Below are positions 22,017-31,545 of a stretch of 64,000 bases of DNA, piece by piece (position 1 is the stretch's first letter; each line of letters begins with the position of its first letter). The DNA lies in contig NZ_CP134772.1 in the NCBI RefSeq assembly GCF_031882575.1, positions 887,001-951,000 on the forward strand. Direction: 5' to 3'. The translations under genes were made by a program, and so were the position numbers. Under the pieces are notes generated by a model that was not told the origin of the DNA, did no database searches, and saw only the letters and a program-made list of their open reading frames with translations. This stretch comes from Pseudomonas sp. VD-NE ins (lineage in GTDB: Bacteria; Pseudomonadota; Gammaproteobacteria; Pseudomonadales; Pseudomonadaceae).

Positions 22017-22405
22017 TGGTGGAGCCGGGGGGATTTGAACCCCCGTCCGCCAGTACTCCGCTGTCGGTACTACATGCGTAGCCGTGTCTATTAAGTTAAC
22101 CCTCAGCGACCCGACGGGCAGGGTGCTTTGGGCGAGTTGTGTAAGTTTTAGCCGCTTCGTCCACAACGTACTGCACGGCGATTCTGTTCTATATGACAAT
22201 CATTTTGGGTTTACAGACATCCCCTGATGATTGCTGGACCCGAAGGTACCAGGAGCATTGTCAGCTGCAATTAAGCAGCGAGAGCAACACCGTATTGGTC
22301 GTCATTGGCAACTATAAGTAGTTGCAACAGTGGATTTACGACTTCTGTTACCAAGTCGGCATGCACCTAGAGTTTCGCAACCGGCGTCGAATCCTAAACG
22401 GCCCC
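22017..22405 (-). ncRNA. ssrA: Transfer-messenger RNA
   Basis: The 389-nt tmRNA rescues stalled ribosomes together with SmpB. The 5' end reads GGGGCCGTTTAGGATTCGAC and the 3' end has the T-arm GGTTCAAATCC and GGCTCCACCA. The tag frame lies at 22271-22309 and encodes ANDDQYGVALAA followed by TAA. The 3' end is the integration site of the element and remains intact. smpB is about 9.6 kb away at 31646-32128. Confidence 0.97.
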
Positions 22406-22471
22406 GAACTCATTGCTCAGTACATCTGTTTGAGCAACAAGCGTGTGCAGTGTACGCCAATCGGCCCGCAA

Positions 22472-22491
22472 GGCCAACCCGAAGGTTGGCC
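22472..22491 (-). terminator. Hairpin, possible terminator
   Basis: The perfect stem GGCCAACC-TTCG-GGTTGGCC lies 11 bases after the stop of the small exported protein gene. The following sequence has only a short T pair, so it may act as a weak terminator or a 3' stabilising hairpin. Confidence 0.4.
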
Positions 22492-22501
22492 GGGACGCTG
22501 A

Positions 22502-22780
22502 TCAGTTGTTGGTGCCGGTAGCTTTGCGCAATTCCACGATGGTTTGCGAGGTTTCCGCAACACAGTCATCAATCTTGCCCTCGGCCTTGAGCGACTGAGC
22601 TCTGGCTACACTGGTTTCAGCACGTTGACTCAGTTCAGGGTTAGCCGACAGCTGCCCTTTGGAATTGTTAATCGTCTGAATATTGGCATCACACAGGTCA
22701 GCAGGCTTGTCCGCAGCGAACGAAGTGGACGCCATCATCGATGCAGTAACGAACAGACCTAACAGTACAGAACGTTTCAT
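22502..22780 (-). CDS. Small exported protein of unknown function
   Basis: This 92-residue protein has a clear signal peptide (MKRSVLLGLFVTASMMASTS, cleaved after SFAA). The mature part (~69 residues) is helical with two cysteines (DLCDANIQ and DDCVAET), which could form one disulphide. It probably resides in the periplasm. Similar short proteins occur across Pseudomonas without a known role. It is monocistronic between tmRNA and the lactate operon. Confidence 0.75.
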   Translation of the reverse strand: MKRSVLLGLFVTASMMASTSFAADKPADLCDANIQTINNSKGQLSANPELSQRAETSVARAQSLKAEGKIDDCVAETSQTIVELRKATGTNN

Positions 22781-22844
22781 GTGTATCTCCTTGAACCGAG
22801 TGGGTCCAGACTGCGCTGGCCGTCAGGACGGGCAACCGTATGGA

Positions 22845-22868
22845 AGAAAAACCCCGATCAGTCGGGGT
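22845..22868 (-). terminator. Terminator of the lactate operon
   Basis: On the minus strand ACCCCGA-CTGA-TCGGGGT is followed by TTTTC. It lies about 45 bases after the stop of the D-lactate dehydrogenase gene. Confidence 0.85.
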
Positions 22869-22910
22869 TAATCTGTGGACTACAGTCGAACCCAAGGGTT
22901 CTATTTTTCT

Positions 22911-25721
22911 TCAGCAGGCCTTCGCCCGGGTCACTCGATCCACCAGATAGACCAGTCCGTGGTAGTCGATTCCGCCATGTTGCGTCAGGCCGATCTCACA
23001 AGTCCGGCTGGTGGAAATCCCCTCGCTGCAATGCTGCACCGCATCCTTGAGTGTGCGCAGCGAGTGGCTGTTCAGCTCTGGCGTGGTGAAGCCCTTGTCA
23101 CCGGCGAATCCACAGCAATGAATGCCTTCCGGGATCACCACGTTGTTGCTGCATCTGCGCGCCAGATCAATCAACGCCTGGCTTTCGCCCAGATGCTGCG
23201 TGCTGCAAGTCACGTGCACAGCAATCGGCGCGTCTTGCGGGGTGAAGTCGAGTCGTTCGAGCAGATGCGTACGGATGAAGCGCACCGGGTCGTACAGATC
23301 CAGACGAACTTCTCCTACATCCTGCACCAGCCGCAACGTGCACGGACTGGTGTCGCAGTAAATCGGATCGAGACCACCGCGACTGGCGTGGAGCAATGCG
23401 CTGATCAGCTCCTGACGCTTGTGTTCTGCCTGCTCGGCGTAGCCTTTCGAGGCGAAGGGCTGGCCGCAGCAGAGGTTGTCCTGGTTGTCCGGGAAGACTA
23501 CTTGGTAGCCGGCCTTCTCCAGCAAGCCACGGGTTTTGTCGTACAGCGACATTTGCTCTTTATCACCCGCCGCCGGACCCATGACTCGCGAGACACACGC
23601 TGCGAGATACACCACGCGCGGACGTTCGTCCGACACGCTGGGGCTGAAGCGAATAGCTTTTTCCGGTTGCGGCATCGCATTCGTCCACAGTGGCACCTGA
23701 CCTTTGGACAGTCGCGTAATCGTTGCCGAAAGCTTCGCCAGACGCGGAGCACCGAGCAGCATCCGCGCACCGTTGGCCACGTGCAGAGTGAAGCGTGCGC
23801 CTTGCAGGGTCTTGGCGAAATTTCCTTCGATCCAATCGGCGGTTTTCTGATGCGTGGCGTGTCGGCCACGGAGCTTTTTCACCAGCTCACCGGTGTTGAT
23901 ACCTACAGGGCAACGCTGTGCGCACAGACCGGTGGCGGCGCAGGTTTCGATGCCCTGGTATTCGTAGGCTTCTTCCAGTTCGCGGGTGTCGATGCCCGCA
24001 CGTTTTTTCGCCTGAATATCGCGCCAGATGACGATGCGCTGGCGCGGGCTCAGGGTCAGTCCTTTCGACGGACAAACAGGCTCGCAGAAGCCGCACTCGA
24101 TGCACTTATCGACAATCTCGTCGGCCGCCGGCAGCGGTTTGAGGTGTTTGAGGTGGATCTGCGGATCTTCGCTGAGCACCACGTCCGGGTTGAGAATGCC
24201 GTTCGGATCGAGCAGACGTTTGAGCTGCCACATCAACTGATAGGCGTCGCTGCCCCATTCCAGTTCCACGAATGGCGCCATGTTGCGGCCGGTGCCGTGT
24301 TCGGCTTTCAGCGAACCACCGAATTCCACCGCGACCAGTTGCGCGACGTCATCCATGAACGCTTGATAGCGTGCGACTTCTTCCGGGTTGTTGAAGCCTT
24401 GGGTGAAGACGAAGTGCAGATTGCCTTCCAGCGCGTGTCCGAAAAGGATCGCTTCGTCGTAGGCATGTTTGTCGAACAGCTCGATCAGGCGATTGACGCC
24501 GATGGCCAGTTGTTCGACGGGGAAGGTCACGTCTTCGATGATCACCGTGGTGCCGGTTTTGCGCACGGCGCCGACGGCGGGGAAGGTGTCCTTACGGATC
24601 GCCCAAAGCTTGGCGTTCTCGGCAGGGTCTTCGGTGAAGTCGACCTGCTTCTCCACCGGGAAACCGCTGAGCGACGCCATGATCTGCGCCAGTTGTTCCT
24701 GCAGCAATGTGGAAGACGCGGCGCGGGATTCGATGAGCAAAGCGCAGGCATTGTTCGACAGTTGTTGTACGAAAGCGGGCATGCCCGGTTTGTCCTGCAC
24801 CGAGCGCAGACTGCGCCGATCCAGCAGTTCTACGGCGGACACCGGTTGGCTTTTCAGTACGGTGACCGCGTTGCAGCAGGTTTCCACATCCGGGAACACG
24901 ATCAGCGCCGAGGCCTTGTTCGGGTGATCGATCACGGTGTCGTAGGTCACCGCGCTGATGAAACCCAGCGTGCCTTCGGAGCCGACCAGCAAGTGGCTCA
25001 AGATATCCACAGGCTCATCGAAATCCACCAAGGCATTGAGAGACAGGCCAGTGGTATTTTTCAGACGATATTTGTGGCGGATTCGTGCAGCCAGTTCGGC
25101 GTTGGCGCGGGTCTCGCGGCCCAATGTCGCCAAGCGTTCGAGCAGATCGCCGTGGCTTACGCGGAATGCCGCGACACTTGTAGCGTCTTCGGTATCCAGA
25201 CGTGTGCCATCGGCCAGCACCAGACGGATGCCGGCCAGCGTGTGGTAGGTGTTTTGTGCCGTGCCGCAGCACATGCCGCTGGCATTGTTGGCAACGATGC
25301 CGCCGATTTTGCAGGCGTTGATCGACGCCGGATCCGGGCCGATCTTGCGCCCGAACGGTGCCAGCCATGCGTTGGCCTGTGCGCCGATCACCCCGGGTTG
25401 CAGACGGATTTGCGTGCCTTGGCCGCGAATCTCGCGAGCGTTCCAGTTATCCCCAAGCACGATCAAAACGGAATCGCTGATCGCCTGGCCGGAGAGGCTG
25501 GTGCCCGCCGCACGGAAGGTCACCGGAACATGGTCGCGCTGAGCCAGTTTTAGCAGCGCCACCACTTCATCTTCAGACTCGACGCGGATTACCAGCTTCG
25601 GGATCAGTCGATAAAAACTGGCATCCGTACCAAAGGCCAGAGTCGATAACGGATCATCAAAACGGCGCTCCGCCGGAATCAGTTGTTGCGCATCACGCAG
25701 GAAATTCACCGGAAGCGTCAT
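22911..25721 (-). CDS. dld: FAD/Fe-S D-lactate dehydrogenase (Dld-II type)
   Basis: This 936-residue membrane-associated oxidase turns D-lactate into pyruvate and passes electrons to the respiratory chain. An N-terminal FAD-binding PCMH domain includes PVTFRAAGTSLSGQAISDSV. An FAD-oxidase C domain includes HALEGNLHFVFTQGF. Two ferredoxin clusters follow (CIECGFCEPVC near 540; CAATGLCAQRC near 592). Two CCG motifs lie near 750 and 868 (CCGQPF, CCGFAGDKG). The start is the ATG overlapping the lldG stop (ATGA). It is the last gene of the lactate operon, giving use of both lactate isomers. Confidence 0.88.
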   Translation of the reverse strand: MTLPVNFLRDAQQLIPAERRFDDPLSTLAFGTDASFYRLIPKLVIRVESEDEVVALLKLAQRDHVPVTFRAAGTSLSGQAISDSVLIVLGDNWNAREIRGQGTQIRLQPGVIGAQANAWLAPFGRKIGPDPASINACKIGGIVANNASGMCCGTAQNTYHTLAGIRLVLADGTRLDTEDATSVAAFRVSHGDLLERLATLGRETRANAELAARIRHKYRLKNTTGLSLNALVDFDEPVDILSHLLVGSEGTLGFISAVTYDTVIDHPNKASALIVFPDVETCCNAVTVLKSQPVSAVELLDRRSLRSVQDKPGMPAFVQQLSNNACALLIESRAASSTLLQEQLAQIMASLSGFPVEKQVDFTEDPAENAKLWAIRKDTFPAVGAVRKTGTTVIIEDVTFPVEQLAIGVNRLIELFDKHAYDEAILFGHALEGNLHFVFTQGFNNPEEVARYQAFMDDVAQLVAVEFGGSLKAEHGTGRNMAPFVELEWGSDAYQLMWQLKRLLDPNGILNPDVVLSEDPQIHLKHLKPLPAADEIVDKCIECGFCEPVCPSKGLTLSPRQRIVIWRDIQAKKRAGIDTRELEEAYEYQGIETCAATGLCAQRCPVGINTGELVKKLRGRHATHQKTADWIEGNFAKTLQGARFTLHVANGARMLLGAPRLAKLSATITRLSKGQVPLWTNAMPQPEKAIRFSPSVSDERPRVVYLAACVSRVMGPAAGDKEQMSLYDKTRGLLEKAGYQVVFPDNQDNLCCGQPFASKGYAEQAEHKRQELISALLHASRGGLDPIYCDTSPCTLRLVQDVGEVRLDLYDPVRFIRTHLLERLDFTPQDAPIAVHVTCSTQHLGESQALIDLARRCSNNVVIPEGIHCCGFAGDKGFTTPELNSHSLRTLKDAVQHCSEGISTSRTCEIGLTQHGGIDYHGLVYLVDRVTRAKAC

Positions 25722-26389
25722 TGGTCCTCCAGGATCAGTACCACTAAGTCTTTCGGTCCGTGGGCGCCATAGGCCAGCACTTGTTCGATGTCGGCGGTTT
25801 TCGAGGGGCCGGACACCAGCAACGCGTTGGTCGGCATGCCTTGGGCCCATTCGAATTCCTCTTGCACCTGATAGAAGTTGTCGCGGATTTCGCTGGCCTT
25901 GAGCAGGGCGAAATGCACCGGCGGCACCAGGCTCATCAGCCGTGGTTCTTCGCGGGTCGGCCACATGATGAGGCTGCCGGTGGCGGCGATTGCACCGAGG
26001 GTGCCGGTGAGGCTGGCCGGGGTGTCGTTGAACAGTTCGGCTTTCCACTCTTCCATTGGCCGATCGTAGGATTTCAGTGCTGGCAGATCAGGATTGTTCG
26101 CCCAATGCTGTGTGATTTTCTGCCCGTGCGCTGTCGTCGGTGCGATCAACAGACTCGGCAACTGGCGGTCGCGCAGCAATTGCGCAAGCAGCACTGGCCA
26201 CTCTTCGCCCGAGGTCAGGTGTATCTCGGTGTGCACTGCTTCCATCAGTTTGCGCAGTTGCGGGATGCGTTGTTCGGCGCTGTAGGTGTAAGGCTGCGTC
26301 ACCAGATCGACATCGAAATCGTCGGCAATCGGCGTTGTGCCGGTCAGACTTTTCCGCAGCTTGCCGAGGATATTTTGCTTGGCGCTCAT
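25718..26389 (-). CDS. lldG: L-lactate dehydrogenase complex subunit LldG/LutC
   Basis: This 223-residue LutC/YkgG-family protein is one of three subunits of the Fe-S L-lactate dehydrogenase. It begins MSAKQNILGKLRKSL. The conserved segments TGTLGAIAATGSLIM and VPPVHFALLKASEI, and the end GAHGPKDLVVLILED, are typical. The ATG shares one base with the stop of lldF and the gene's stop overlaps dld by ATGA. A longer reading from 26479 is unlikely. Confidence 0.92.
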   Translation of the reverse strand: MSAKQNILGKLRKSLTGTTPIADDFDVDLVTQPYTYSAEQRIPQLRKLMEAVHTEIHLTSGEEWPVLLAQLLRDRQLPSLLIAPTTAHGQKITQHWANNPDLPALKSYDRPMEEWKAELFNDTPASLTGTLGAIAATGSLIMWPTREEPRLMSLVPPVHFALLKASEIRDNFYQVQEEFEWAQGMPTNALLVSGPSKTADIEQVLAYGAHGPKDLVVLILEDQ

Positions 26390-27843
26390 CAGCGATCTCC
26401 CTGTTTGGCCAGATGCTCGCGGGCCATGTCGTGCAGTGAGCGGGCGGCGGGTTTCGGCGCGCTGTGGTTTTGTGTCCATGGGCCGACGTTGCTCGGGGTC
26501 AGGGCACGCAGGCGCGTGGCGAAGAAACCGAACAATCGATACAAAGTCGGAGAGCTATTGAGTCTGGCCCAGGCGTTCCAGATAAAGCGTTCCTTGCGCG
26601 AATACTTGCTGCCCTGACCGTACATCACTTGATTCGGGCTGTCAGGGGCTTTGACGTTTTCTTCGCGCAAGCGCCGCAGGATCGCCGGGATGGGGATTTT
26701 TACCGGGCAGACTTCACCGCAGGCACCGCATAGCGACGAAGCACTCGGGTGATCCGGAACCTTGGCCAGACCGACCATGTGCGGGGTGATGATTTTGCCG
26801 ATCGGCCCCGGATACACCTCGCCATAAGTGTGGCCACCGACGCGGGTGTACACCGGGCAATGATTCATGCAAGCGCCGCAGCGAATGCAATGCAGGGTCT
26901 GACGCAATTCACTGTCGGCGAAAGCCTGGCTGCGACCGTTGTCGAGCAGCACCAGATGCACTTCCTGCGGGCCGTCGAGTTCATGTTCCTTGCGCGGGCC
27001 GGAGATCATGTTGACGTAAGTGGTGATCGGAATGCCCAGCGCCGAGCGCGTCAGCAGTGACAGCAACGGCACCACGTCACGCAGGTTTTCCACAACCTTT
27101 TCGATGCCGGTGACGGCGATGTGCACCGGCGGCACGGTGGTGGTCATGCGGCCGTTGCCTTCGTTTTCCACCAGCAGCAGGGTGCCGGTTTCGGCCACGG
27201 CGAAGTTGACACCGGAGACGCCGATGTCCGCTTCGAAGAATTTCTGCCGCAGGACTCTGCGACCGATCTGAATGAGTTGGTCAACGTCCTTGGTGTATTC
27301 CACGCCAAGTTTGTCGTGGAACAAGGACGCGACCTGACCGGCATTCTTGTGGATCGCCGGCATAATGATGTGTGAAGGCTTCTCGTGGTCGAGCTGGACG
27401 ATGTATTCCCCCATGTCGGACTCCAGACATTCAATGTCCCGAGCCTCGAGGAAATGGTTCATCTCCATCTCTTCGCTGACCATCGATTTGCCCTTGATCA
27501 CTTGCCGCGCCTCGTGAGCGCGGATGATCGATAAGACGATGCCATTGGCCTCGTCCACCGTTTCCGCCCAGTGCACTGTCACACCGTTGCGGGTCAGGTT
27601 CTGTTCCAGTTGCTCGAGCAGGTCGGGCAACTTGGACAGCGCGCGGGCTTTGATCGAATTGCCCAGCACGCGCAAATGTTCTCTTTCATGGGGATCACTG
27701 AACGCGGCTGCCCGCTTGACCATCAGTGAGTCCATGGCAGTGCGGAAGTTGTTCCGTAGCTGCTGATCGCCCAAGGCATTGTGTGCCCGGGTGCGGAAAT
27801 CTTCTTCTACGGCGACCGTAGGAATAATCGCGGAAGTGCTCAT
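26389..27843 (-). CDS. lldF: L-lactate dehydrogenase complex subunit LldF/LutB
   Basis: This 484-residue Fe-S subunit has a LutB N-terminal domain (GKSMVSEEMEMNHFLEARD, DIGVSGVNFAVAETGTLLLV). A double 4Fe-4S ferredoxin region follows with CIRCGACMNHCPVYTRVGG and CGACGEVCPVKIPIP. The C-terminal ~100 residues match the usual LutB tail. The ATG at 27843 overlaps the lldE stop by ATGA. Confidence 0.93.
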   Translation of the reverse strand: MSTSAIIPTVAVEEDFRTRAHNALGDQQLRNNFRTAMDSLMVKRAAAFSDPHEREHLRVLGNSIKARALSKLPDLLEQLEQNLTRNGVTVHWAETVDEANGIVLSIIRAHEARQVIKGKSMVSEEMEMNHFLEARDIECLESDMGEYIVQLDHEKPSHIIMPAIHKNAGQVASLFHDKLGVEYTKDVDQLIQIGRRVLRQKFFEADIGVSGVNFAVAETGTLLLVENEGNGRMTTTVPPVHIAVTGIEKVVENLRDVVPLLSLLTRSALGIPITTYVNMISGPRKEHELDGPQEVHLVLLDNGRSQAFADSELRQTLHCIRCGACMNHCPVYTRVGGHTYGEVYPGPIGKIITPHMVGLAKVPDHPSASSLCGACGEVCPVKIPIPAILRRLREENVKAPDSPNQVMYGQGSKYSRKERFIWNAWARLNSSPTLYRLFGFFATRLRALTPSNVGPWTQNHSAPKPAARSLHDMAREHLAKQGDR

Positions 27844-28664
27844 TGCGCACCCCCGGTTCGTTGCCACAAGAAGCTGGCGAGATGTTGCCCGCGCAGCGCT
27901 TCTTTTTGTTTCTCCAATGCGCCGTTGATGTTCATCAAACAGCCACAATCGGCACTCAACACCTTGTGCGCGCCGGAATCCTTCAACGCTTTGGTCTTGT
28001 CAGCCACCATCGCGCCGGAAATGTCTGGCATACGGACGCTGAATGTTCCGCCGAAGCCACAGCATTCGCTTTCGTGGTCGTGGTTGACCCGTTCCACGTT
28101 GCTCAACTGCGCCAACAACTCGCGGCCGTGCAGGTGGGTGTTCATTTCGCGGCGTGCCGAACACGAAGTGTGCAGCGCGACTTTGACCGGTGCGCCGCTG
28201 TCCTTGAGCTGCACTTTGCAGACGAACAGCAGAAACTCGGCCAGTTCATAGGTGCGGGCCGCGAGGGCCTGAACCTGTTTCAACGTGTCCGGCTCGTCCT
28301 TGAACAAGTCGGCGTAATGCTCGCGCAGCATGCCAGCGCAGGAACCCGACGGCACCACCACCGGATAATCCCCGGCAAACAGCGCCAGTTGCGAGCGCGC
28401 TACCGTCCGCGCCTGCTCGGTGTAACCCGAGGTGTAGGCCGGTTGCCCGCAGCAACTCTGCCCTTGCGGATACTCGACCCGAATCCCTTCGCGCTCCAGC
28501 AAGTGGATCGCGTCCATCCCGGCTTCGGGGTAGAACAGGTCGACCACGCACGTGCCGAACAGGTAGACCCGCGACGGTTTCTCGCTGGGGTATTGCCGAG
28601 GTTCGGGCAGTGGCGGTGCCACACGGGTCGCGTTCGGCACGGCGTTGTAAAAAAGCTCGCTCAT
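27840..28664 (-). CDS. lldE: L-lactate dehydrogenase complex subunit LldE/LutA
   Basis: This 274-residue CCG-domain protein is the third subunit of the L-lactate oxidising complex. Two CCG signatures are present: GQSCCGQPAYTSGY and ECCGFGGTFSVRMPDI. The latter probably co-ordinates an Fe-S cluster. VPSGSCAGMLREHY and LHTSCSARREMNTH add further conserved cysteines. The start MSELFYNAVPNATR is at 28664. The family usually has ~240-275 residues. Confidence 0.92.
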   Translation of the reverse strand: MSELFYNAVPNATRVAPPLPEPRQYPSEKPSRVYLFGTCVVDLFYPEAGMDAIHLLEREGIRVEYPQGQSCCGQPAYTSGYTEQARTVARSQLALFAGDYPVVVPSGSCAGMLREHYADLFKDEPDTLKQVQALAARTYELAEFLLFVCKVQLKDSGAPVKVALHTSCSARREMNTHLHGRELLAQLSNVERVNHDHESECCGFGGTFSVRMPDISGAMVADKTKALKDSGAHKVLSADCGCLMNINGALEKQKEALRGQHLASFLWQRTGGAQ

Positions 28665-28704
28665 CAGGCGTGTCTCCGGGTGGGCCCGGTTATCCGTCTG
28701 TTGC

Positions 28705-28789
28705 GGCTGCTGAATATAAAGAGCGTTGCTTTCAGCAGCCTTACAGACCGGGTTGTGAATTGCTGACGCCGAAATCACGGATCGGCGTC
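28705..28789 (-). repeat. Two hairpins between lldP and lldE
   Basis: Two perfect inverted repeats lie in the 150-base gap: GGCTGCTGAA/TTCAGCAGCC (28705-28740) and GACGCCGA/TCGGCGTC (28765-28789). Neither is followed by a T run. They may be mRNA processing or stability elements separating the permease message from the enzyme message. Confidence 0.55.
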
Positions 28790-28814
28790 GGTTATTTCTA
28801 TTTCGCGTGTAGGT

Positions 28815-30509
28815 TTAGTGCACGAGCATGCCGGTGAACCAGTAGGCCTGAGCCAGCGTGATCAGTCCGACAATCGTTGCAAAGAATAGGCTGTGCTTGA
28901 GGGTGAAGCGGAACAGATCCGATTCCTTGCCCACCAGGCCGGTTGCGGCGCAGGCCACAGCGATCGATTGTGGCGAGATCATCTTGCCGGTCACGCCGCC
29001 GCTGGTGTTCGCCGCAACGAGCAAGGTGTCGTTGACGCCGATCTGGTGCGCAGTGGTTGCTTGCAACGAACTGAACAGGGCGTTGGACGAAGTATCCGAG
29101 CCGGTGAGGAACACACCGAGCCAGCCGAGGAACGGCGAGAAGAACGGGAAAGCCGCGCCAGTACCGGCCAGCACCAGGGCCATGGTCGAAGACATGCCGG
29201 AATAGTTGGTGACGAAGGCGAACGCCAGCACCATGCCGATCGACAGGATTGGCCAGCGCAGTTCGTAGAAGGTTTCTTTCAAAGTGGTCAGACCAGTTTT
29301 GAAGTTGATCTTCAGGACCAGCATCGAGATTAGCGCGGAAAAGAAAATCGCCGTACCGGTCGCGGAAATCGGGTCGAGTTTGAACACTGCCGGGATGGCG
29401 GTCGGAGCGGCCACGATCGGTGCGGTTTTGATCACTAATTGATCAAGGTGGGGGATCGCGAAGTTGAACACCCAGCTGTACATCGAGCCGCCAGCGGCGA
29501 ACATCGCTTTGAAAGGCTTTAGGGTCCAGATGGTCACCAGCACGGTGAGGATCAGGAACGGCGACCACGCTTTGAAAATTTCCCCGAGGCTGTAAGGCGA
29601 AGCCACGGTAGTGCGTTTCTGGCCGAAACCGCCGACGCTGGCGGTAATTGCTGCGCTCGACGTGGCGCCGGCGATTTGCGCGCCTGCGGTGCGTTTTGGC
29701 TGCCAGATTTTCAGGAACAGGGTCAGCGATATCAGGCTGGCCAGCGCCGAGGTGATGTCCGGCAATTCTGGCCCAATGAAGTTCGAGGTGAAGTATTGGG
29801 TGATGGCGAAGCTCAGGCCTGCAACCAGCGCAGCCGGCCAGGTCTCGCGCACGCCGCGCAGGCCATCCATCATGAACACCAGCCAGAACGGCACGAACAG
29901 CGACAGCAGCGGCAGTTGGCGACCGGTCATGGCACCGATCTTGAACGCGTCGATGCCGGTGACTTGGCCGGCGACGATGATCGGGATCCCCAGTGCACCG
30001 AACGCAACCGGTGCGGTGTTGGCGATCAGGCACAAGCCAGCGGCGTACAGCGGATTGAAGCCCAGTCCGACAAGAAGTGCGGCAGTAATCGCCACCGGCG
30101 CGCCGAAACCGGCAGCACCTTCCAGAAATGCACCGAAGCAGAAACCGATCAGCAGCACTTGCAGGCGCTGGTCGTCAGTAATCGATAAAACCGAACTGCG
30201 AATGACCTCGAACTGACCACTTTTGACCGTCAGTTTGTAGAGGAATACCGCCGCGACAATGATCCAGGCAATCGGCCACAGACCGTAGGCGAAGCCATAA
30301 CCGGCGGCGGCGAAGGCCATGTCTACCGGCATCTGGAACGCGAAGATTGCCACGGCAATCGACAGGGCGAGGGTGATGCTCCCGGCCACATGGCCTTTGA
30401 GGCGGAACACCGCCAACGCGAGAAAGAAGAAAACGATGGGGATGACGGCCGCGAGTGCGGACACGCCGAGACTGCCGAGCGGGCTGTAGAGCTGTTGCCA
30501 GGTTTGCAT
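28815..30509 (-). CDS. lldP: L-lactate permease
   Basis: This 564-residue LctP-family lactate/glycolate:proton symporter has about 12-14 membrane helices. Conserved segments are [40 protein letters not shown], and near the C terminus [20 protein letters not shown]. Length and motifs are as in the family. It is the first gene of the lactate operon. The start is 52 bases from the LldR operator palindrome, which would block its promoter without lactate. Confidence 0.94.
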   Translation of the reverse strand: MQTWQQLYSPLGSLGVSALAAVIPIVFFFLALAVFRLKGHVAGSITLALSIAVAIFAFQMPVDMAFAAAGYGFAYGLWPIAWIIVAAVFLYKLTVKSGQFEVIRSSVLSITDDQRLQVLLIGFCFGAFLEGAAGFGAPVAITAALLVGLGFNPLYAAGLCLIANTAPVAFGALGIPIIVAGQVTGIDAFKIGAMTGRQLPLLSLFVPFWLVFMMDGLRGVRETWPAALVAGLSFAITQYFTSNFIGPELPDITSALASLISLTLFLKIWQPKRTAGAQIAGATSSAAITASVGGFGQKRTTVASPYSLGEIFKAWSPFLILTVLVTIWTLKPFKAMFAAGGSMYSWVFNFAIPHLDQLVIKTAPIVAAPTAIPAVFKLDPISATGTAIFFSALISMLVLKINFKTGLTTLKETFYELRWPILSIGMVLAFAFVTNYSGMSSTMALVLAGTGAAFPFFSPFLGWLGVFLTGSDTSSNALFSSLQATTAHQIGVNDTLLVAANTSGGVTGKMISPQSIAVACAATGLVGKESDLFRFTLKHSLFFATIVGLITLAQAYWFTGMLVH

Positions 30510-30560
30510 ATGGGGTGGCCCCTAATTGTTGTTGGTCAGGCACTGTCAGCGTTCTTGGAT

Positions 30561-30577
30561 AATTGGTAAGACCAATT
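30561..30577. promoter_or_regulatory. LldR operator palindrome
   Basis: AATTGGT-AAG-ACCAATT is a perfect inverted repeat between the divergent lldP and lldR genes. It matches the operator type bound by LldR/PdhR-like GntR regulators (AATTGGTN3ACCAATT). LldR would repress both directions until lactate binds. Confidence 0.85.
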
Positions 30578-30771
30578 TACAATCGCTGTTGGCTAGGGTA
30601 AAAGCCTTGATGTCGGTGTGTCAATTTGCCGCCCTGAAACTTTTGTCGAACAAGCGGTGCAGAGCGCATCTGATCCGGTTTCGGCAAGTGGCGTCTGGTA
30701 GGTGTCGACAAGGCGCCGATAGGCCAGAATAGAGAGCCCGGCGAGCGGTCGGGATCGTGGAGAAATGAGTT

Positions 30772-31539
30772 ATGGGGTTTGATCAGATACGTCAGCGCCG
30801 TTTGTCTGACGATATTGTCGAGCGACTTGAGGGGATGATCCTTGAGGGCACGCTGAAGTCCGGTGAGCGGCTGCCAGCGGAGCGCACGCTAGCCGAACAA
30901 TTTGGCGTATCAAGGCCGTCGCTGCGTGAAGCGATTCAGAAACTCGCGGCGAAAGGGTTGTTGGTCAGTCGCCAGGGTGGCGGCAATTATGTGGTGGAAA
31001 GCCTCGGGTCGACGTTCAGTGATCCGCTGCTGCAACTGCTCGAAAGCAACCCCGAGGCGCAGCGCGATCTACTGGAGTTTCGGCATACTTTGGAGGCATC
31101 GTGCGCCTATTACGCCGCACTGCGCGCCACCGATGTCGATCGTGAGCGGCTGACCGCGGCGTTCGAAGAGTTGCAGGACTGCTATTCGCGCCACGATGAA
31201 GTCAGCCGGGCGGAGGAGGGCGCGGCGGATGCAAAATTCCACTTGGCGATTGCCGAGGCCAGCCATAACGCTGTGCTGTTGCACACCATTCGCGGGCTGT
31301 TCGATCTGCTCAAGCGCAACGTGGTCACCAATATCGGCGGCATGTACAAACAGCGCACGGAAACCCGCGACATGCTGATTACGCAGCATCGGGAATTGTA
31401 TCTGGCGATTATCGAAGGTCGCGCGGAGCAGGCGCGTGAAGTCTCCAGCCGACACATTTTGTATGTGCAGGAAGTGCTGGAAGAGGTGCGGCAGGAGGTT
31501 CAGCGCATGGCCCGGGCGGAGCGGCGCAAGGGGATGTAA
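30772..31539 (+). CDS. lldR: GntR-family lactate-responsive repressor
   Basis: This 255-residue FadR-subfamily GntR regulator has an N-terminal winged helix (LSDDIVERLEGMILEGTLKS, AEQFGVSRPSLREAIQKLA) and a C-terminal FCD ligand domain. Probable metal- and ligand-binding histidines lie in KFHLAIAEASHN and QHRELYLAII. It is divergent from lldP with an LldR-type operator between them. It probably represses lldP-lldE-lldF-lldG-dld and is released by L- or D-lactate. Confidence 0.92.
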   Translation: MGFDQIRQRRLSDDIVERLEGMILEGTLKSGERLPAERTLAEQFGVSRPSLREAIQKLAAKGLLVSRQGGGNYVVESLGSTFSDPLLQLLESNPEAQRDLLEFRHTLEASCAYYAALRATDVDRERLTAAFEELQDCYSRHDEVSRAEEGAADAKFHLAIAEASHNAVLLHTIRGLFDLLKRNVVTNIGGMYKQRTETRDMLITQHRELYLAIIEGRAEQAREVSSRHILYVQEVLEEVRQEVQRMARAERRKGM

Positions 31540-31545
31540 TTCTTT

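Larger units (their letters stand above)
4649..22045. mobile_element. Satellite-like integrated element in ssrA (~17.4 kb)
   Basis: The element is bounded on the right by the intact tmRNA 3' end (22017-22045), beside a P4-type integrase gene. On the left is a diverged copy of the same 3' end (4649-4676). Inside are an excisionase-like gene, AlpA-family regulators, a Toprim primase and DUF927 helicase, an iteron field, a C4-like RNA, a Fic toxin module and phage-virion-like genes. Most genes lie on the minus strand in overlapping blocks. Codon use and base composition, especially at 5270-7860, are more AT-rich than the flanks. Capsid, portal, terminase, tail and lysis sets are missing. This suggests a P4/PICI-like satellite or a decayed prophage rather than a complete phage. 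Confidence 0.8.

Noticed and set aside
22875..25553. Open frame of 892 codons on the plus strand opposite dld
   Set aside because: It is a mirror of the GC-rich codon pattern of dld, shows no domain and has no start signal.
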